Positions 36,991 to 48,696 of a DNA stretch of 54,575 bases are shown in pieces. The DNA is taken from NCBI RefSeq assembly GCF_000720485.1, contig NZ_JOAX01000041.1, positions 1 through 54,575 of the forward strand. The letters are read 5' to 3'. The position numbers were made by a program, and so were the translations under genes. The notes beneath the pieces are model-generated. The model ran no database searches. It had not been told where the DNA came from and worked only from the letters and a program-made list of their open reading frames with translations. This stretch comes from Streptomyces ochraceiscleroticus (GTDB taxonomy: Bacteria; Actinomycetota; Actinomycetes; Streptomycetales; Streptomycetaceae). Within the stretch, counting starts at the first letter, position 1. The number at the start of each line of letters is the position of its first letter.

Positions 36991-37515
36991 TCAGAGGCCC
37001 GAGATCTGTGACTTCGGGTAGAGGTACGGCGGCCCCTGCTGCTGGAGGAGCGGCGGCTGCTGCGGCTTCCCGGAGGGGTTCTCCGGCGTGCATTGCTGCA
37101 GGCCGTTGTACGCGGTGTGGTCGCCGTCCTGGAGGGCGGTGTTGGCGTTGCTGAGCGCCCGCCGCTCGTTGGAGAGTCGGTTCTGCAGCATCTTGGCCGA
37201 CTTCTCCCAGCCGGTCATGACGCTCTTGAGGCCCTTGCCGGTCTCCCAGCCGTCGAACTCCTTCTGGGCCTTCGTCGTGTCCTCGTCCGCGTGCTTCCCT
37301 GCCTTCGCGGTGTCCGGCACGACGTCCTCGTCCAATGCCTTCGCCGCGGCCTTCTTCTTGGCCGGGTCGTTGGAGAGGACCGGCGGGGCGCCACCCGGCG
37401 GCAGCAGCAGCCCGTTGCCGCCGGGAGTCAGCGGCCCGGCGCTGTTGATCTGCGTATGCGTGCCGGCTGCGGTGCTCTGCGAGCGGAGACCCGCCCATTC
37501 GTCCTCGAACGACAT
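36991..37515 (-). CDS. Small ESX-locus protein, possible partner of the 738-aa protein
   Basis: 174 residues. N-terminus MSFEDEWAGLRSQ, a Pro/Gly linker, then a helical segment from about 65 to 140 (DTTKAQKEFDGWETGKGLKSVMTGWEKSAKMLQNRLSNERRAL), and a Pro/Gln-rich tail with YLYPKS. ATG 37515 has GGGGGA about 7 bases upstream; the frame is open to 37578, but the longer start has no SD. Encoded directly before the 738-aa gene, as small partners of WXG/LXG substrates often are. Family not named. Confidence 0.65.
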   Translation of the reverse strand: MSFEDEWAGLRSQSTAAGTHTQINSAGPLTPGGNGLLLPPGGAPPVLSNDPAKKKAAAKALDEDVVPDTAKAGKHADEDTTKAQKEFDGWETGKGLKSVMTGWEKSAKMLQNRLSNERRALSNANTALQDGDHTAYNGLQQCTPENPSGKPQQPPLLQQQGPPYLYPKSQISGL

Positions 37516-37652
37516 TGCTTCCCCCGGAATGGCGTCGTTGTCTTGATTCAGGGCCTGCGAGCTATCGGTACATGTCAAGCTAGCAAGATCGCTGCTGCGC
37601 GCGCACCCGTGTACGCCGATTCCGGTACGGCACGACCGAGCGGCCGGAAACC

Positions 37653-37686
37653 GGTGCGGGGCTCGCCATGAGCCGAGCCCCGCACC
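37653..37686 (-). terminator. Terminator after eccC
   Basis: 13-bp stem, arms ggtgcggggctcg (37653-37665) and cgagccccgcacc (37674-37686), 8-nt loop. It starts 4 bases past the eccC stop, so eccC is largely a separate transcription unit from the 174-aa gene. Confidence 0.75.
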
Positions 37687-37689
37687 CCA

Positions 37690-40600
37690 CTACTTGAATT
37701 CCGGCAGCCACCCCAACTGCACCAGCGGCGTACCCCGCTTGCGGGAGACGAAGTAGCCGCGGCCCGGGGGCATCGGGCGGGGGCGGACGTTGCCGAGCAG
37801 ATCGCCCTCGTTCGGGTCGCCGGAGAGGACCACGCCCTGGGCACCCAGTTCCTTGATGCGCTGCATGAAGGACTCGTACATGGACCGCGACGCACCGGCG
37901 GAGCTGCGGGCGATGATGAAGCGGATGCCGATGTCACGGGCGAACGGCAGGTTGTCGGTGAGGACGGCCAGCGGGTTGCCGCTGGAGGTGGAGACCAGCT
38001 CGTAGTCGTCCACGATGATGAAGATCTTCGGGCCCGACCACCAGCTGCGGTCGCGCAGCTGCTGCGGGGTGACGTCCGGCGCGGGGGCCCGACGTTCCAT
38101 GAGACCGTGCAGGGCCTGCATGTGCGCCTCCATGGAGTTGGCCATGGGCGCGTACTCCAGCAGGTGCGACTCGGGGATCGCGCTGAGCAGGCTGCGGCGG
38201 TAGTCGCCGACGACGATTTTCGCCTCGTCCGGGTGGTACCGCTCGGAGATCTGCTTCGCCAGCAACCGCAGCACGCCCGTCTTGCCGGACTCGCTGTCGC
38301 CGAAGACCAGGAAGAACGGGTCGGTCTCGAAGTCGACGAAGACCGGCTCCAGGTTGTGCTCGTCGATGGCGAAGGCGACGCCGCGCTCCGGTTGGTCGCC
38401 GCCCTTCGGGAGCTGGTGCGCCGGCACTTCCCGGGGGAGCAGGCGGACCGCGGGCGCGGGCGCGTATGGCCAGTGGCTCGCGATCACGCGGTTCATCTCG
38501 GCGGTGGCGTCCGAGAGGTCACCGGACTGCGAGAGGCCGTCGATCCGCGGCAGCGCGCCCATGAAGTGGAGCTTCTCCGGCGTCTGGCCGCGGCCCGGCA
38601 CACCTGCCGGGACGTTGGCCGCGATCTTGCGGTCGAAGTCGGAGTCCATGGTGTCACCGAGCCGCAGCTCCAGCCGGTTCATCAGCTGGTCCTTGAGGGC
38701 GGCGCGCACCTCCATGCTGCGGGTGGCCGTGATGACCACGTGGATGCCGTAGCCGAGACCGCGCGCGGCGATGTCGTTGACGACCGCCTCGGCCATCTCG
38801 TACTCGGCACGGAAGTTGCCCCAGCCGTCGATGACGAGGAAGACATCACCCCATGCCTGGTCGCCGGCCTCGCCGCGGGAGCGCATCCGCCGGTAGGTGG
38901 CGATGGAGTCGATGTTGTTGGCGCGGAAGTACTCCTCGCGGCGGGCGAGGATGCCGGCGACCTCGGCGACGGTACGGCGTACCCGGTCCGGGTCCAGACG
39001 CGAGGCGACCCCTCCGACGTGCGGGAGACCGGAGACCGCGGACAGCCCGCCGCCACCGAAGTCCAGCCCGTAGAACTGCACCTCGGCCGGTGTGTGGGTG
39101 AGCGCGAACGATGAGATGAGCGTGCGCAGGAGCGTGGACTTGCCGGACTGCGGGCCACCGACGATCAGCATGTGGCCGGCCGCACCGGAGAAGTCGCGGT
39201 ACAGCGGGTCGCGACGCTGCTCGAACGGCTTGTCGACGAGCCCCAGCGGCACGATGAGCTGGCCGAGGTACGGGTAGTCCGGCATCGTCAGGCCGCGGCC
39301 CTCCACCGGGGCGAGGCCCGGCAGCAGCTCGTCCAGTGGGGCCGCGGAGTCCAGCGGCGGCAGCCACACCTGATGGGCGGGGGTGCCCCGGCCTTCCAGG
39401 CGGCGGACGATGACGTCCAGGACGGTGTCGGCCAGCGCGTCGTCCTGCGCCGGGCGCTGTTCGGGCACCTGCACGGCGGCCGGGTCGGGGGCCGCGTACT
39501 GCACCGGGACCGGGGCCGCGGTGAAGAGCACCGGACGGCGGTCGACGGGGAGCGGCCCGCTCGGGGTGCGGTCGGCGCCGGCGCCGTCGCGGTACACCCC
39601 GGAGACGTATGCCGCCTTGAAGCGGACCATCTCGTCCGTGCCGAACTTCAGATAGCCGGAGCCGGGCACGGACGGCAGGTGGTACGCGTCCGGGACACCG
39701 AGCGCCGCCCGGGACTCGGCCGCCGAGAACGTGCGCAGACCGACCCGGTAGGAGAGGTAGGTCTCCAGGCCGCGCAGCCGGCCCTCCTCCAGGCGCTGCG
39801 AGGCCAGCAGCAGATGGACACCCAGCGACCGGCCGATGCGGCCGATCTGGATGAACATGTCGATGAAGTCCGGCTTGGCCGTCAGCAGCTCGCTGAACTC
39901 GTCGATGACCAGGACGAGCGAAGCGATCGGCTCCAGCGGGGCACCGGCCAGCCGCGCCTTCTCGTAGTCGTGGATGTTGGCGTAGTTGCCGGCATCGCGC
40001 AGCATCTCCTGGCGGCGGTTGAGCTCACCGCGGATGGAGTCGCCCATGCGGTCGACGAGCGTGAGGTCGTCGGCGAGGTTAGTGATCACCGCCGCGACGT
40101 GCGGCATCTGGGACATCCCGGCGAAGGTGGCGCCGCCCTTGAAGTCCGCCAGGACGAAGTTGAGCGTCTCGGAGGAGTGGGTGACGGCCAGGCCGAGCAC
40201 GAGGGTACGCAGCAGCTCGGACTTGCCGGAACCGGTCGCACCGACGCACAGGCCGTGCGGACCCATGCCGTCCTGCGCCGCCTCCTTCAGGTCGAGCATG
40301 ACCGGCTGGCCGTCCTCGCCGACACCGATCGGGACCCGCAGCCGCTCCGCCTGGGAACGTGGCCGCCAGGTCCGCTGGGTGTCGACGGACGCTGCGTCGC
40401 CGAGGTTGAGGAGGTCGGTGAACTCCAGGTTTGCGAGCAGCGGTTCGTCGTCGTCACCGCCGCTGCCCATGCGCAGCGGTGCGAGCTGGCGCGCCAGCGC
40501 CTCGGCGGCCTCCAGGGAGAGGAAGTCCGGCACACCGTCGTAGACCATGCCGCGTCCGGCCGCCAGCTGGAGGGTCCCGGGGCGTACGAGTACCGACAGG

Positions 40601-41667
40601 TCGCCGCGGGGCGTGCTCAGCTCACCCGGGTCGACGTCCAGGACCGTGACGCCCTGCAGGCCCTCGGCCGAGGCGAGCAACGAGGTCGGCGCCACGTTCG
40701 TCCCGTCGAGGACGATCAGGAGGTGCGGCATGTCCAGCAGGGGCTGGCCGCCGGCGTTGAACCGCGGCCTGCCCTCCAGCTTCACGGACAGCAGCTGCTC
40801 CAGCTCCCAGGCGTCCGTCGTGATGAGCCGCGGCGAGCCCGCGCCGTCCGCCGGGCCCTGGGCCTGGACGTGCGGCAGCCACTTGGCCCATTCCCAGCGG
40901 TCCGCGGCTTCGCCGGGCGCGGCCGCGATCGCGATGATCAGGTCGTCGGGGGAGTGCAGCGCGGCGAGCGAGGCGATCAGCGACCGCGCGGTGCCGTGCA
41001 CCGACTCGGCCTCGCCGGACACCGCCATGTGGTAAAAGGCGCGCAGCGAGACCGCCATCGGCAGTCCGTCCAAGGTGCCGTGCACGGCGAGGAACCGGTG
41101 CATCGCACCCGCGGTGAGCGGCTCCAGTTCGTCGACCGGCGCGGTGTCCGGGGCGACCAGCGGAGTCGCCAGCTGCTGGGCGCCGAGCCCGATGCGGACC
41201 TGCCCGAAGTCCTCGTCGCCCACGCGCCGTTCCCATACCCGGCTGCCCTCGGCCACCAGGGACCAGAGCTGATCGGGGGAGGGGTGCAGGTAGTACTGGG
41301 CGTCGCGCTGCTTGCGCGCGGTCCTGCGGACCGTGCGGCGGGTCTGCGCGAGGTACTTGAGGTAGTCGCGGCGGGTGTCCGCCATCTCTCCCTGGGTGCC
41401 GCGGCGGTGACGTACCACCATCGTCACGATCATGCCCAGGGTCGAAGCGATCATGAGAATGCCCATGATGCGCATGAACGGGTTCGCCTGCGGCATGAAG
41501 AAGTACACCATCGATCCGCCGCCCATACCCACGGTCGGCAGGATCTGCATCAGCATGCCTTCTTGCCGCCCCTTGGGCAGCTCCGGCGGGGCTTCGAGCT
41601 GGAGTGGGTCCGTGGGCACCTCCGGAGGCAGAGACCTCGGAGGACGCTTCACGACGATCTGACTCAC
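37690..41667 (-). CDS. eccC: Type VII secretion ATPase EccC, single-chain
   Basis: 1,325 residues. Two membrane helices near 37-85 (MLMQILPTVGMGGGSMVYFF, IMGILMIASTLGMIVTMVV), then a stalk, then three FtsK/SpoIIIE ATPase domains. P-loops: GATGSGKSE near 474, GGPQSGKST near 835, GDSESGKTG near 1122. Walker B strands: LVLVIDEFSEL, VFLVIDGWGNF, IFIIVDDYELV. EccC couples ATP hydrolysis to export and binds YxxxD signals in its last domain. The three domains are in one chain, not split as in some mycobacterial ESX systems. GTG start at 41667. Divergent from eccD. Confidence 0.96.
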   Translation of the reverse strand: MSQIVVKRPPRSLPPEVPTDPLQLEAPPELPKGRQEGMLMQILPTVGMGGGSMVYFFMPQANPFMRIMGILMIASTLGMIVTMVVRHRRGTQGEMADTRRDYLKYLAQTRRTVRRTARKQRDAQYYLHPSPDQLWSLVAEGSRVWERRVGDEDFGQVRIGLGAQQLATPLVAPDTAPVDELEPLTAGAMHRFLAVHGTLDGLPMAVSLRAFYHMAVSGEAESVHGTARSLIASLAALHSPDDLIIAIAAAPGEAADRWEWAKWLPHVQAQGPADGAGSPRLITTDAWELEQLLSVKLEGRPRFNAGGQPLLDMPHLLIVLDGTNVAPTSLLASAEGLQGVTVLDVDPGELSTPRGDLSVLVRPGTLQLAAGRGMVYDGVPDFLSLEAAEALARQLAPLRMGSGGDDDEPLLANLEFTDLLNLGDAASVDTQRTWRPRSQAERLRVPIGVGEDGQPVMLDLKEAAQDGMGPHGLCVGATGSGKSELLRTLVLGLAVTHSSETLNFVLADFKGGATFAGMSQMPHVAAVITNLADDLTLVDRMGDSIRGELNRRQEMLRDAGNYANIHDYEKARLAGAPLEPIASLVLVIDEFSELLTAKPDFIDMFIQIGRIGRSLGVHLLLASQRLEEGRLRGLETYLSYRVGLRTFSAAESRAALGVPDAYHLPSVPGSGYLKFGTDEMVRFKAAYVSGVYRDGAGADRTPSGPLPVDRRPVLFTAAPVPVQYAAPDPAAVQVPEQRPAQDDALADTVLDVIVRRLEGRGTPAHQVWLPPLDSAAPLDELLPGLAPVEGRGLTMPDYPYLGQLIVPLGLVDKPFEQRRDPLYRDFSGAAGHMLIVGGPQSGKSTLLRTLISSFALTHTPAEVQFYGLDFGGGGLSAVSGLPHVGGVASRLDPDRVRRTVAEVAGILARREEYFRANNIDSIATYRRMRSRGEAGDQAWGDVFLVIDGWGNFRAEYEMAEAVVNDIAARGLGYGIHVVITATRSMEVRAALKDQLMNRLELRLGDTMDSDFDRKIAANVPAGVPGRGQTPEKLHFMGALPRIDGLSQSGDLSDATAEMNRVIASHWPYAPAPAVRLLPREVPAHQLPKGGDQPERGVAFAIDEHNLEPVFVDFETDPFFLVFGDSESGKTGVLRLLAKQISERYHPDEAKIVVGDYRRSLLSAIPESHLLEYAPMANSMEAHMQALHGLMERRAPAPDVTPQQLRDRSWWSGPKIFIIVDDYELVSTSSGNPLAVLTDNLPFARDIGIRFIIARSSAGASRSMYESFMQRIKELGAQGVVLSGDPNEGDLLGNVRPRPMPPGRGYFVSRKRGTPLVQLGWLPEFK

Positions 41668-41848
41668 CAGCGCACCAATCCCTTGTACGGGGAGGACTGT
41701 TCGCTGCCGACACCCCCGTGGCGACGGCTCCCACCCGTGCCGGGTGATCCTACTGGGATGTCAACGACCTCAAGAGCGCTAGGGTGGCGCACGGTAATTG
41801 CGCAGCCGCGACTGGACGTTGAAGGTCGGGAATGAGGGGGAACTGCCC
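41668..41848. promoter_or_regulatory. Divergent eccC/eccD promoter region
   Basis: A 181-base gap between divergent eccC and eccD. A possible + strand -10, TAGGGT, lies at 41780-41785, about 64 bases before the eccD start. No convincing -35 was found at the right distance. Confidence 0.35.
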
Positions 41849-43321
41849 GTGAGTGCGACGGCTTCCATGACGGCCACGGGGGCGGCCACCGGCTTCTGCC
41901 GGGTCACCATTGTCGCGCCGGACAGCCGCATTGACGTGGCGCTCCCCGAAGACATCCCCGTGGCCGACATCTATCCGGAAATTCTCCGGCTGAGCGGTCA
42001 GACCCCCGCCGACGGCGCACCCGTCGGGTACCACTTGGTCCGCCGGGACGGCACCGTCCTGGACGGCTCCCGGTCCTTCGCCGCCCAGCGCATCCTGGAC
42101 GGTGACGTGCTGAGCCTGCGGCCGTTCTCCGTGTCGCTGCCGCCCGCGGTCTACGACGATGTCTCCGACTCCGTCGCGTCCGCCGTCACCCGCGACCGCA
42201 CGCTGTGGAACGACGACCTGCTGCGCACCGCCGGGCTCGCCGGCTCTCTGGTGCTGCTGGTGCTGATGGGCTTCGTGCTGTGGTTCTCCGACCCGGCGCG
42301 GCACGACATGCACAGTCTGCCCGGCATCCTCGCCGCCGTCGCCGGTGTGCTGCTGGTCGCGCTCGCGGCGGTGCGGGCCCGGGTCTACGACGACCGGGCG
42401 TCAGCGATCATCCTCGGCCTCGGCGGCCTGCCGCACGTCATGATCGCCGGATCGGGACTGCTGCCGCTGCCGGACGGCCAGGGCGTCGGCCGCCTGCAGT
42501 TCCTCCTCGGCTGCGTGGCCGTACTGATCGCCTCCACGATCCTGATCGCCGTCACGCTCCATGGCGACGGACCGTTCGTCGCCGCGGCCTTCACCGCCAC
42601 GATCGGTACCCTCGCCACGTTCGTTGCGATCCTCACCGACCTCCGCCCCGTGGAGACCGCCGCCCTCTGCGTGTGCGCCGTGGTCGGCGTCATCGCCTTC
42701 CTGCCCGGCCTCTCGGCCCGCTTCGCCCGGCTCCCCATCGGTTACGCCCCGCCGCGTCCCGGCAACTCCGGCTACGACGACCCGGACGCCGGCCCCGAGA
42801 GCGAGGGCCCGGTCGACGCCGAGCGCATCGCCGCCCAGGCCCGCCGCGGCCACGAGATGCTCGTCGGCCTGGTCGGTGGCTGCGCGGCGGTCGTCACCAT
42901 CGCCACCGGCGTCCTCGGCTTCTCCGACTCCGTCTGGGGCCAGGTGCTCGCCTTCGCCGCCGGCCTGTCCATGCTGATGCGCGCCCGCCTCTTCCGCTAC
43001 ACCTCCCAGGTCACCTGCGCCCTGGCGGCCGGCCTCGCCGCCTTCGCGCTCCTGGGCCTCGGCCTGGCCCTGCACCCGCCGGCCGTCCTGGGCGACGGCG
43101 GTTTCGCCGCCGACCTCCGCATGATCTGGCTCACCGCCGCGATCGCCGTCGCGGCCGCCCTGGTCACCGGCATCGCCCTGATCGTTCCCCGTAAGGGCGT
43201 CACCCCCTTCTGGGCGCGCTTCGCCGAACTCTTCGAAAACCTCGTCCTGCTCTCGCTGATCCCGCTGTGCCTCGCGGTGATGAACGTGTACATGGCGGCC
43301 CGGGGGATGACGAGCAAGTAG
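41849..43321 (+). CDS. eccD: Type VII secretion protein EccD
   Basis: 490 residues. The N-terminal ubiquitin-like (YukD-like) domain, about 15-105, reads CRVTIVAPDSRIDVALPEDIPVADIYPEILRLSG ... RILDGDVLSLRPF. About 11 membrane helices follow, starting with LAGSLVLLVLMGFVLWF. EccD forms the membrane vestibule of ESX complexes. GTG 41849 was chosen because GAGGGGG lies 7-8 bases upstream; the frame is open to 41798 without similarity. Divergent from eccC and followed by rpsO. Confidence 0.92.
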   Translation: MSATASMTATGAATGFCRVTIVAPDSRIDVALPEDIPVADIYPEILRLSGQTPADGAPVGYHLVRRDGTVLDGSRSFAAQRILDGDVLSLRPFSVSLPPAVYDDVSDSVASAVTRDRTLWNDDLLRTAGLAGSLVLLVLMGFVLWFSDPARHDMHSLPGILAAVAGVLLVALAAVRARVYDDRASAIILGLGGLPHVMIAGSGLLPLPDGQGVGRLQFLLGCVAVLIASTILIAVTLHGDGPFVAAAFTATIGTLATFVAILTDLRPVETAALCVCAVVGVIAFLPGLSARFARLPIGYAPPRPGNSGYDDPDAGPESEGPVDAERIAAQARRGHEMLVGLVGGCAAVVTIATGVLGFSDSVWGQVLAFAAGLSMLMRARLFRYTSQVTCALAAGLAAFALLGLGLALHPPAVLGDGGFAADLRMIWLTAAIAVAAALVTGIALIVPRKGVTPFWARFAELFENLVLLSLIPLCLAVMNVYMAARGMTSK

Positions 43322-43404
43322 TCAGGGCACGTCCGCGCCCCCGGCTACACCCACTCGCGCCCCGCCCCGCTACGCTGCGCCCCCGCAGGCCCCGCTACGG
43401 CCGG

Positions 43405-43434
43405 TCACGACCGGTCCCCGCCCCCTGCTACCCT
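43405..43434 (+). promoter_or_regulatory. Candidate rpsO promoter
   Basis: TCACGA (43405-43410), an 18-bp spacer, TACCCT (43429-43434). It would give a leader of about 80 bases. It overlaps the inverted repeat ccggt-cacg-accgg (43401-43414). Confidence 0.35.
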
Positions 43435-43462
43435 GGCTACGCCCAGCCGAGTAATCGAAGCT

Positions 43463-43484
43463 CCTCTGTGAAGCAGACCAGAGG
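43463..43484 (+). promoter_or_regulatory. rpsO: rpsO leader hairpin
   Basis: Arms cctctg 43463-43468 and cagagg 43479-43484 lie 39 bases before the GTG. The leader is a plausible place for S15 autoregulation, which is known in several phyla; no known motif is matched here. Confidence 0.3.
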
Positions 43485-43522
43485 CGCTCGGTGGGGCTCA
43501 GAGGAAACTCAAGGAGTACCGC

Positions 43523-43810
43523 GTGTCGCTCGACGCCGCTACGAAGAAGTCGATCATGGCCGAGTTCGCCACCAAGGAGGGTGACACCGGTTCCCCCGAG
43601 GTTCAGGTTGCGCTGCTCTCCCGCCGCATCTCGGACCTGACCGAGCACCTCAAGACCCACAAGCACGACCACCACTCCCGCCGTGGTCTGCTGCTGCTGG
43701 TCGGCCAGCGTCGCCGCCTGCTGCAGTACCTGGCGAAGAAGGACATCACGCGCTTCCGTGCGCTGGTCGAGCGCCTCGGCATCCGCCGCGGTGCTGCGGG
43801 CGCCAAGTAA
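43523..43810 (+). CDS. rpsO: Ribosomal protein S15
   Basis: Small-subunit protein that binds the 16S central domain early in assembly. 95 residues, a usual length. The S15 signature is present: [49 protein letters not shown], then [14 protein letters not shown] 43523 follows CAAGGAG. It is the first gene of the known rpsO-pnp pair; a strong hairpin separates the two. Confidence 0.97.
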   Translation: MSLDAATKKSIMAEFATKEGDTGSPEVQVALLSRRISDLTEHLKTHKHDHHSRRGLLLLVGQRRRLLQYLAKKDITRFRALVERLGIRRGAAGAK

Positions 43811-43821
43811 GACGTCGTGAG

Positions 43822-43853
43822 GGGAGCGGTTCCCGGGGCCGGGAGCCGCTCCC
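43822..43853 (+). terminator. rpsO-pnp intergenic stem-loop
   Basis: 14-bp stem with one G-U, arms 43822-43835 and 43840-43853, loop gggc, followed by ttt. It works as a partial terminator of rpsO or, as known for S. coelicolor, as an RNase III processing site in the rpsO-pnp transcript. Confidence 0.75.
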
Positions 43854-44205
43854 TTTGCCGTACGCGCGAAAACCCCGTGCGCCGCACACCCGTGCGCCAC
43901 ACACCGGACGCCTTCACCACCCCCTGGTGGACAGAAGCTTTGTAGTCTGGTCCCAGAACGCCATACCGACGGCGCGGTCACGACAGCGCCGCGGCCGCGC
44001 GCCGGGCTCACAGCCGGCGCGCCGTGCGGACACAACCCAATAGCGCGCAACACAAGAGCGCACAACGCAATAGCGAAGAGGTGGGGCGCCCCTCAGCCGC
44101 CGGTCCTCGGTAGTGGCCTCCGGTGACGCGCACGGCCTCCGTGCCGCACACCGGGTGCTTCGATCGAAGACCGGCCCGCACCAGGCGCTCCACCACCCAT
44201 GATCC

Positions 44206-44257
44206 GCTGCCACACGGGCAGCGGGTCGCAGACGGTCCCCTGCCACACGGGCAGCGG
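44206..44257 (+). repeat. Tandem hairpin repeat in the pnp leader
   Basis: An 18-base repeat, ctgccacacgggcagcgg, occurs at 44207-44224 and 44240-44257. Each copy folds as gctgcc/ggcagc or ctgcc/ggcag around acacg. The second ends 24 bases before the pnp start. Confidence 0.6.
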
Positions 44258-44280
44258 ACGCAGACGAGGAGATATTCCTG

Positions 44281-46496
44281 GTGGAGAACGAGACCCACTA
44301 CGCCGAGGCCGTCATCGACAACGGCGCCTTCGGCACCCGTACCATCCGCTTCGAGACGGGCCGCCTGGCCAAGCAGGCCGCCGGCTCCGCCGTGGCGTAC
44401 CTGGACGACGACACCATGGTGCTGTCGGCCACCACCGCTTCGAAGAACCCCAAGGACCAGCTGGACTTCTTCCCGCTGACCGTGGACGTCGAGGAGCGGA
44501 TGTACGCCGCCGGGAAGATTCCCGGTTCCTTCTTCCGCCGTGAGGGCCGGCCTTCCGAGGACGCGATCCTCACCTGCCGCCTGATCGACCGGCCGCTGCG
44601 CCCCTCCTTCAAGAAGGGCCTGCGCAACGAGATCCAGATCGTCGAGACGATCATGGCGCTCAACCCCGACCACCTGTACGACGTGGTCGCGATCAACGCC
44701 GCGTCCTGCTCGACGCAGCTCGCCGGCCTGCCCTTCTCGGGCCCGATCGGCGGCACCCGCGTTGCCCTGATCAACGGCCAGTGGGTGGCCTTCCCGACCC
44801 ACAGCGAGCTCGAGGACGCCGTCTTCGACATGGTCGTCGCGGGCCGTGTGCTGCCCGACGGTGACGTCGCGATCATGATGGTCGAGGCCGAGGCCACCGA
44901 GAAGACCATCCAGCTCGTCAAGGGCGGCGCCGAGGCCCCGACCGAGGAGGTCGTGGCCGCCGGTCTGGACGCCGCGAAGCCCTTCATCAAGGTGCTGTGC
45001 AAGGCCCAGTCGGACCTGGCTGCCAAGGCCGCCAAGCCCACCGGCGAGTTCCCGATCTTCCTGGACTACCAGGACGACGTCCTCGAGGCCCTGACCGCCG
45101 CCGTCAAGAGCGAGCTGGCCCAGGCGCTCACCATCGGTGGCAAGCAGGAGCGCGAGGCCGAGCTGGACCGCGTCAAGGCGCTGGCCGCCGAGAAGCTGCT
45201 CCCGCAGTTCGAGGGCCGCGAGAAGGAGATCTCCGCCGCGTACCGTTCGCTGACCAAGAGCCTGGTCCGCGAGCGCGTCATCAAGGAGAAGAAGCGGATC
45301 GACGGTCGCGGTGTGACCGACATCCGTACGCTGGCCGCCGAGGTCGAGGCCATCCCGCGCGTGCACGGCTCCGCGCTGTTCGAGCGCGGCGAGACCCAGA
45401 TCCTGGGTGTCACCACGCTGAACATGCTCCGCATGGAGCAGCAGCTCGACACGCTGTCGCCGGTGACGCGCAAGCGCTACATGCACAACTACAACTTCCC
45501 GCCCTACTCGACCGGTGAGACCGGCCGCGTGGGTTCGCCGAAGCGCCGCGAGATCGGCCACGGCGCGCTGGCTGAGCGTGCGCTCGTGCCCGTGCTGCCG
45601 ACCCGCGAGGAGTTCCCCTACGCGATCCGTCAGGTGTCCGAGGCCCTCGGCTCCAACGGTTCGACCTCCATGGGCTCCGTCTGCGCCTCGACGATGTCGC
45701 TGCTGAACGCCGGTGTGCCGCTGAAGGCCCCGGTCGCCGGTATCGCCATGGGTCTGATCTCGCAGGAGATCGACGGCGAGACGCACTACGTCACCCTCAC
45801 CGACATCCTCGGTGCGGAGGACGCGTTCGGTGACATGGACTTCAAGGTCGCCGGTACGAAGCAGTTCGTCACCGCCCTGCAGCTCGACACCAAGCTCGAC
45901 GGCATCCCCGCCTCGGTCCTGGCCGCCGCGCTGAAGCAGGCCCGCGACGCGCGTCTGCACATCCTGGACGTGATGAACGAGGCGATCGACGTTCCGGACG
46001 AGATGTCCCCGAACGCGCCGCGGATCATCACCGTCAAGATCCCGGTGGACAAGATCGGTGAGGTCATCGGCCCCAAGGGCAAGATGATCAACCAGATCCA
46101 GGAGGACACCGGCGCCGACATCACAATCGAGGACGACGGCACCATCTACATCGGTGCCGCCGACGGCCCGGCCGCCGAGGCCGCCCGTACGACGATCAAC
46201 GGCATCGCCAACCCGACCATGCCGGAGGTCGGCGAGCGTTACCTGGGTACGGTCGTGAAGACCACCACCTTCGGTGCGTTCGTCTCGCTGCTCCCGGGCA
46301 AGGACGGCCTGCTGCACATCTCGCAGATCCGCAAGCTCGCCGGTGGCAAGCGCGTGGAGAACGTCGAGGACGTGCTCGCGGTCGGCGCCAAGGTGCAGGT
46401 CGAGATCGCCGAGATCGACCAGCGCGGCAAGCTCTCCCTGATCCCCGTGATCGAGGGCGAGGAAGGCGACGAGGAGAAGAAGGACGACGCCGCCAA

Positions 46497-46500
<4 letters not shown>
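44281..46500 (+). CDS. pnp: Polynucleotide phosphorylase (PNPase)
   Basis: 3'-5' phosphorolytic exoribonuclease and RNA polyadenylating enzyme; in Streptomyces the same protein was first described as guanosine pentaphosphate synthetase I. 739 residues. Two RNase PH domains: [31 protein letters not shown] in the first, [34 protein letters not shown] in the second. KH domain near 594 ([29 protein letters not shown]). S1 domain near 645-715 ([17 protein letters not shown]). GTG start with GAGGAG 11 bases upstream. Its stop overlaps the start of the M16 peptidase gene. Confidence 0.97.
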
Positions 46501-48681
<2,181 letters not shown>

Positions 48682-48696
48682 CGGGCAGTACGTACG

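Larger units (their letters stand above)
43811..44280 (+). other. 470-base rpsO-pnp intergenic region
   Basis: No gene. It starts with a strong hairpin (listed separately). Further in are imperfect repeats of caatagcg with gcacaac (44030-44075), a 12-bp palindrome cttcgatcgaag (44158-44169), then two copies of an 18-base repeat before the pnp SD. A separate pnp promoter is likely here, as known in S. coelicolor, but I cannot place it confidently. Confidence 0.55.
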
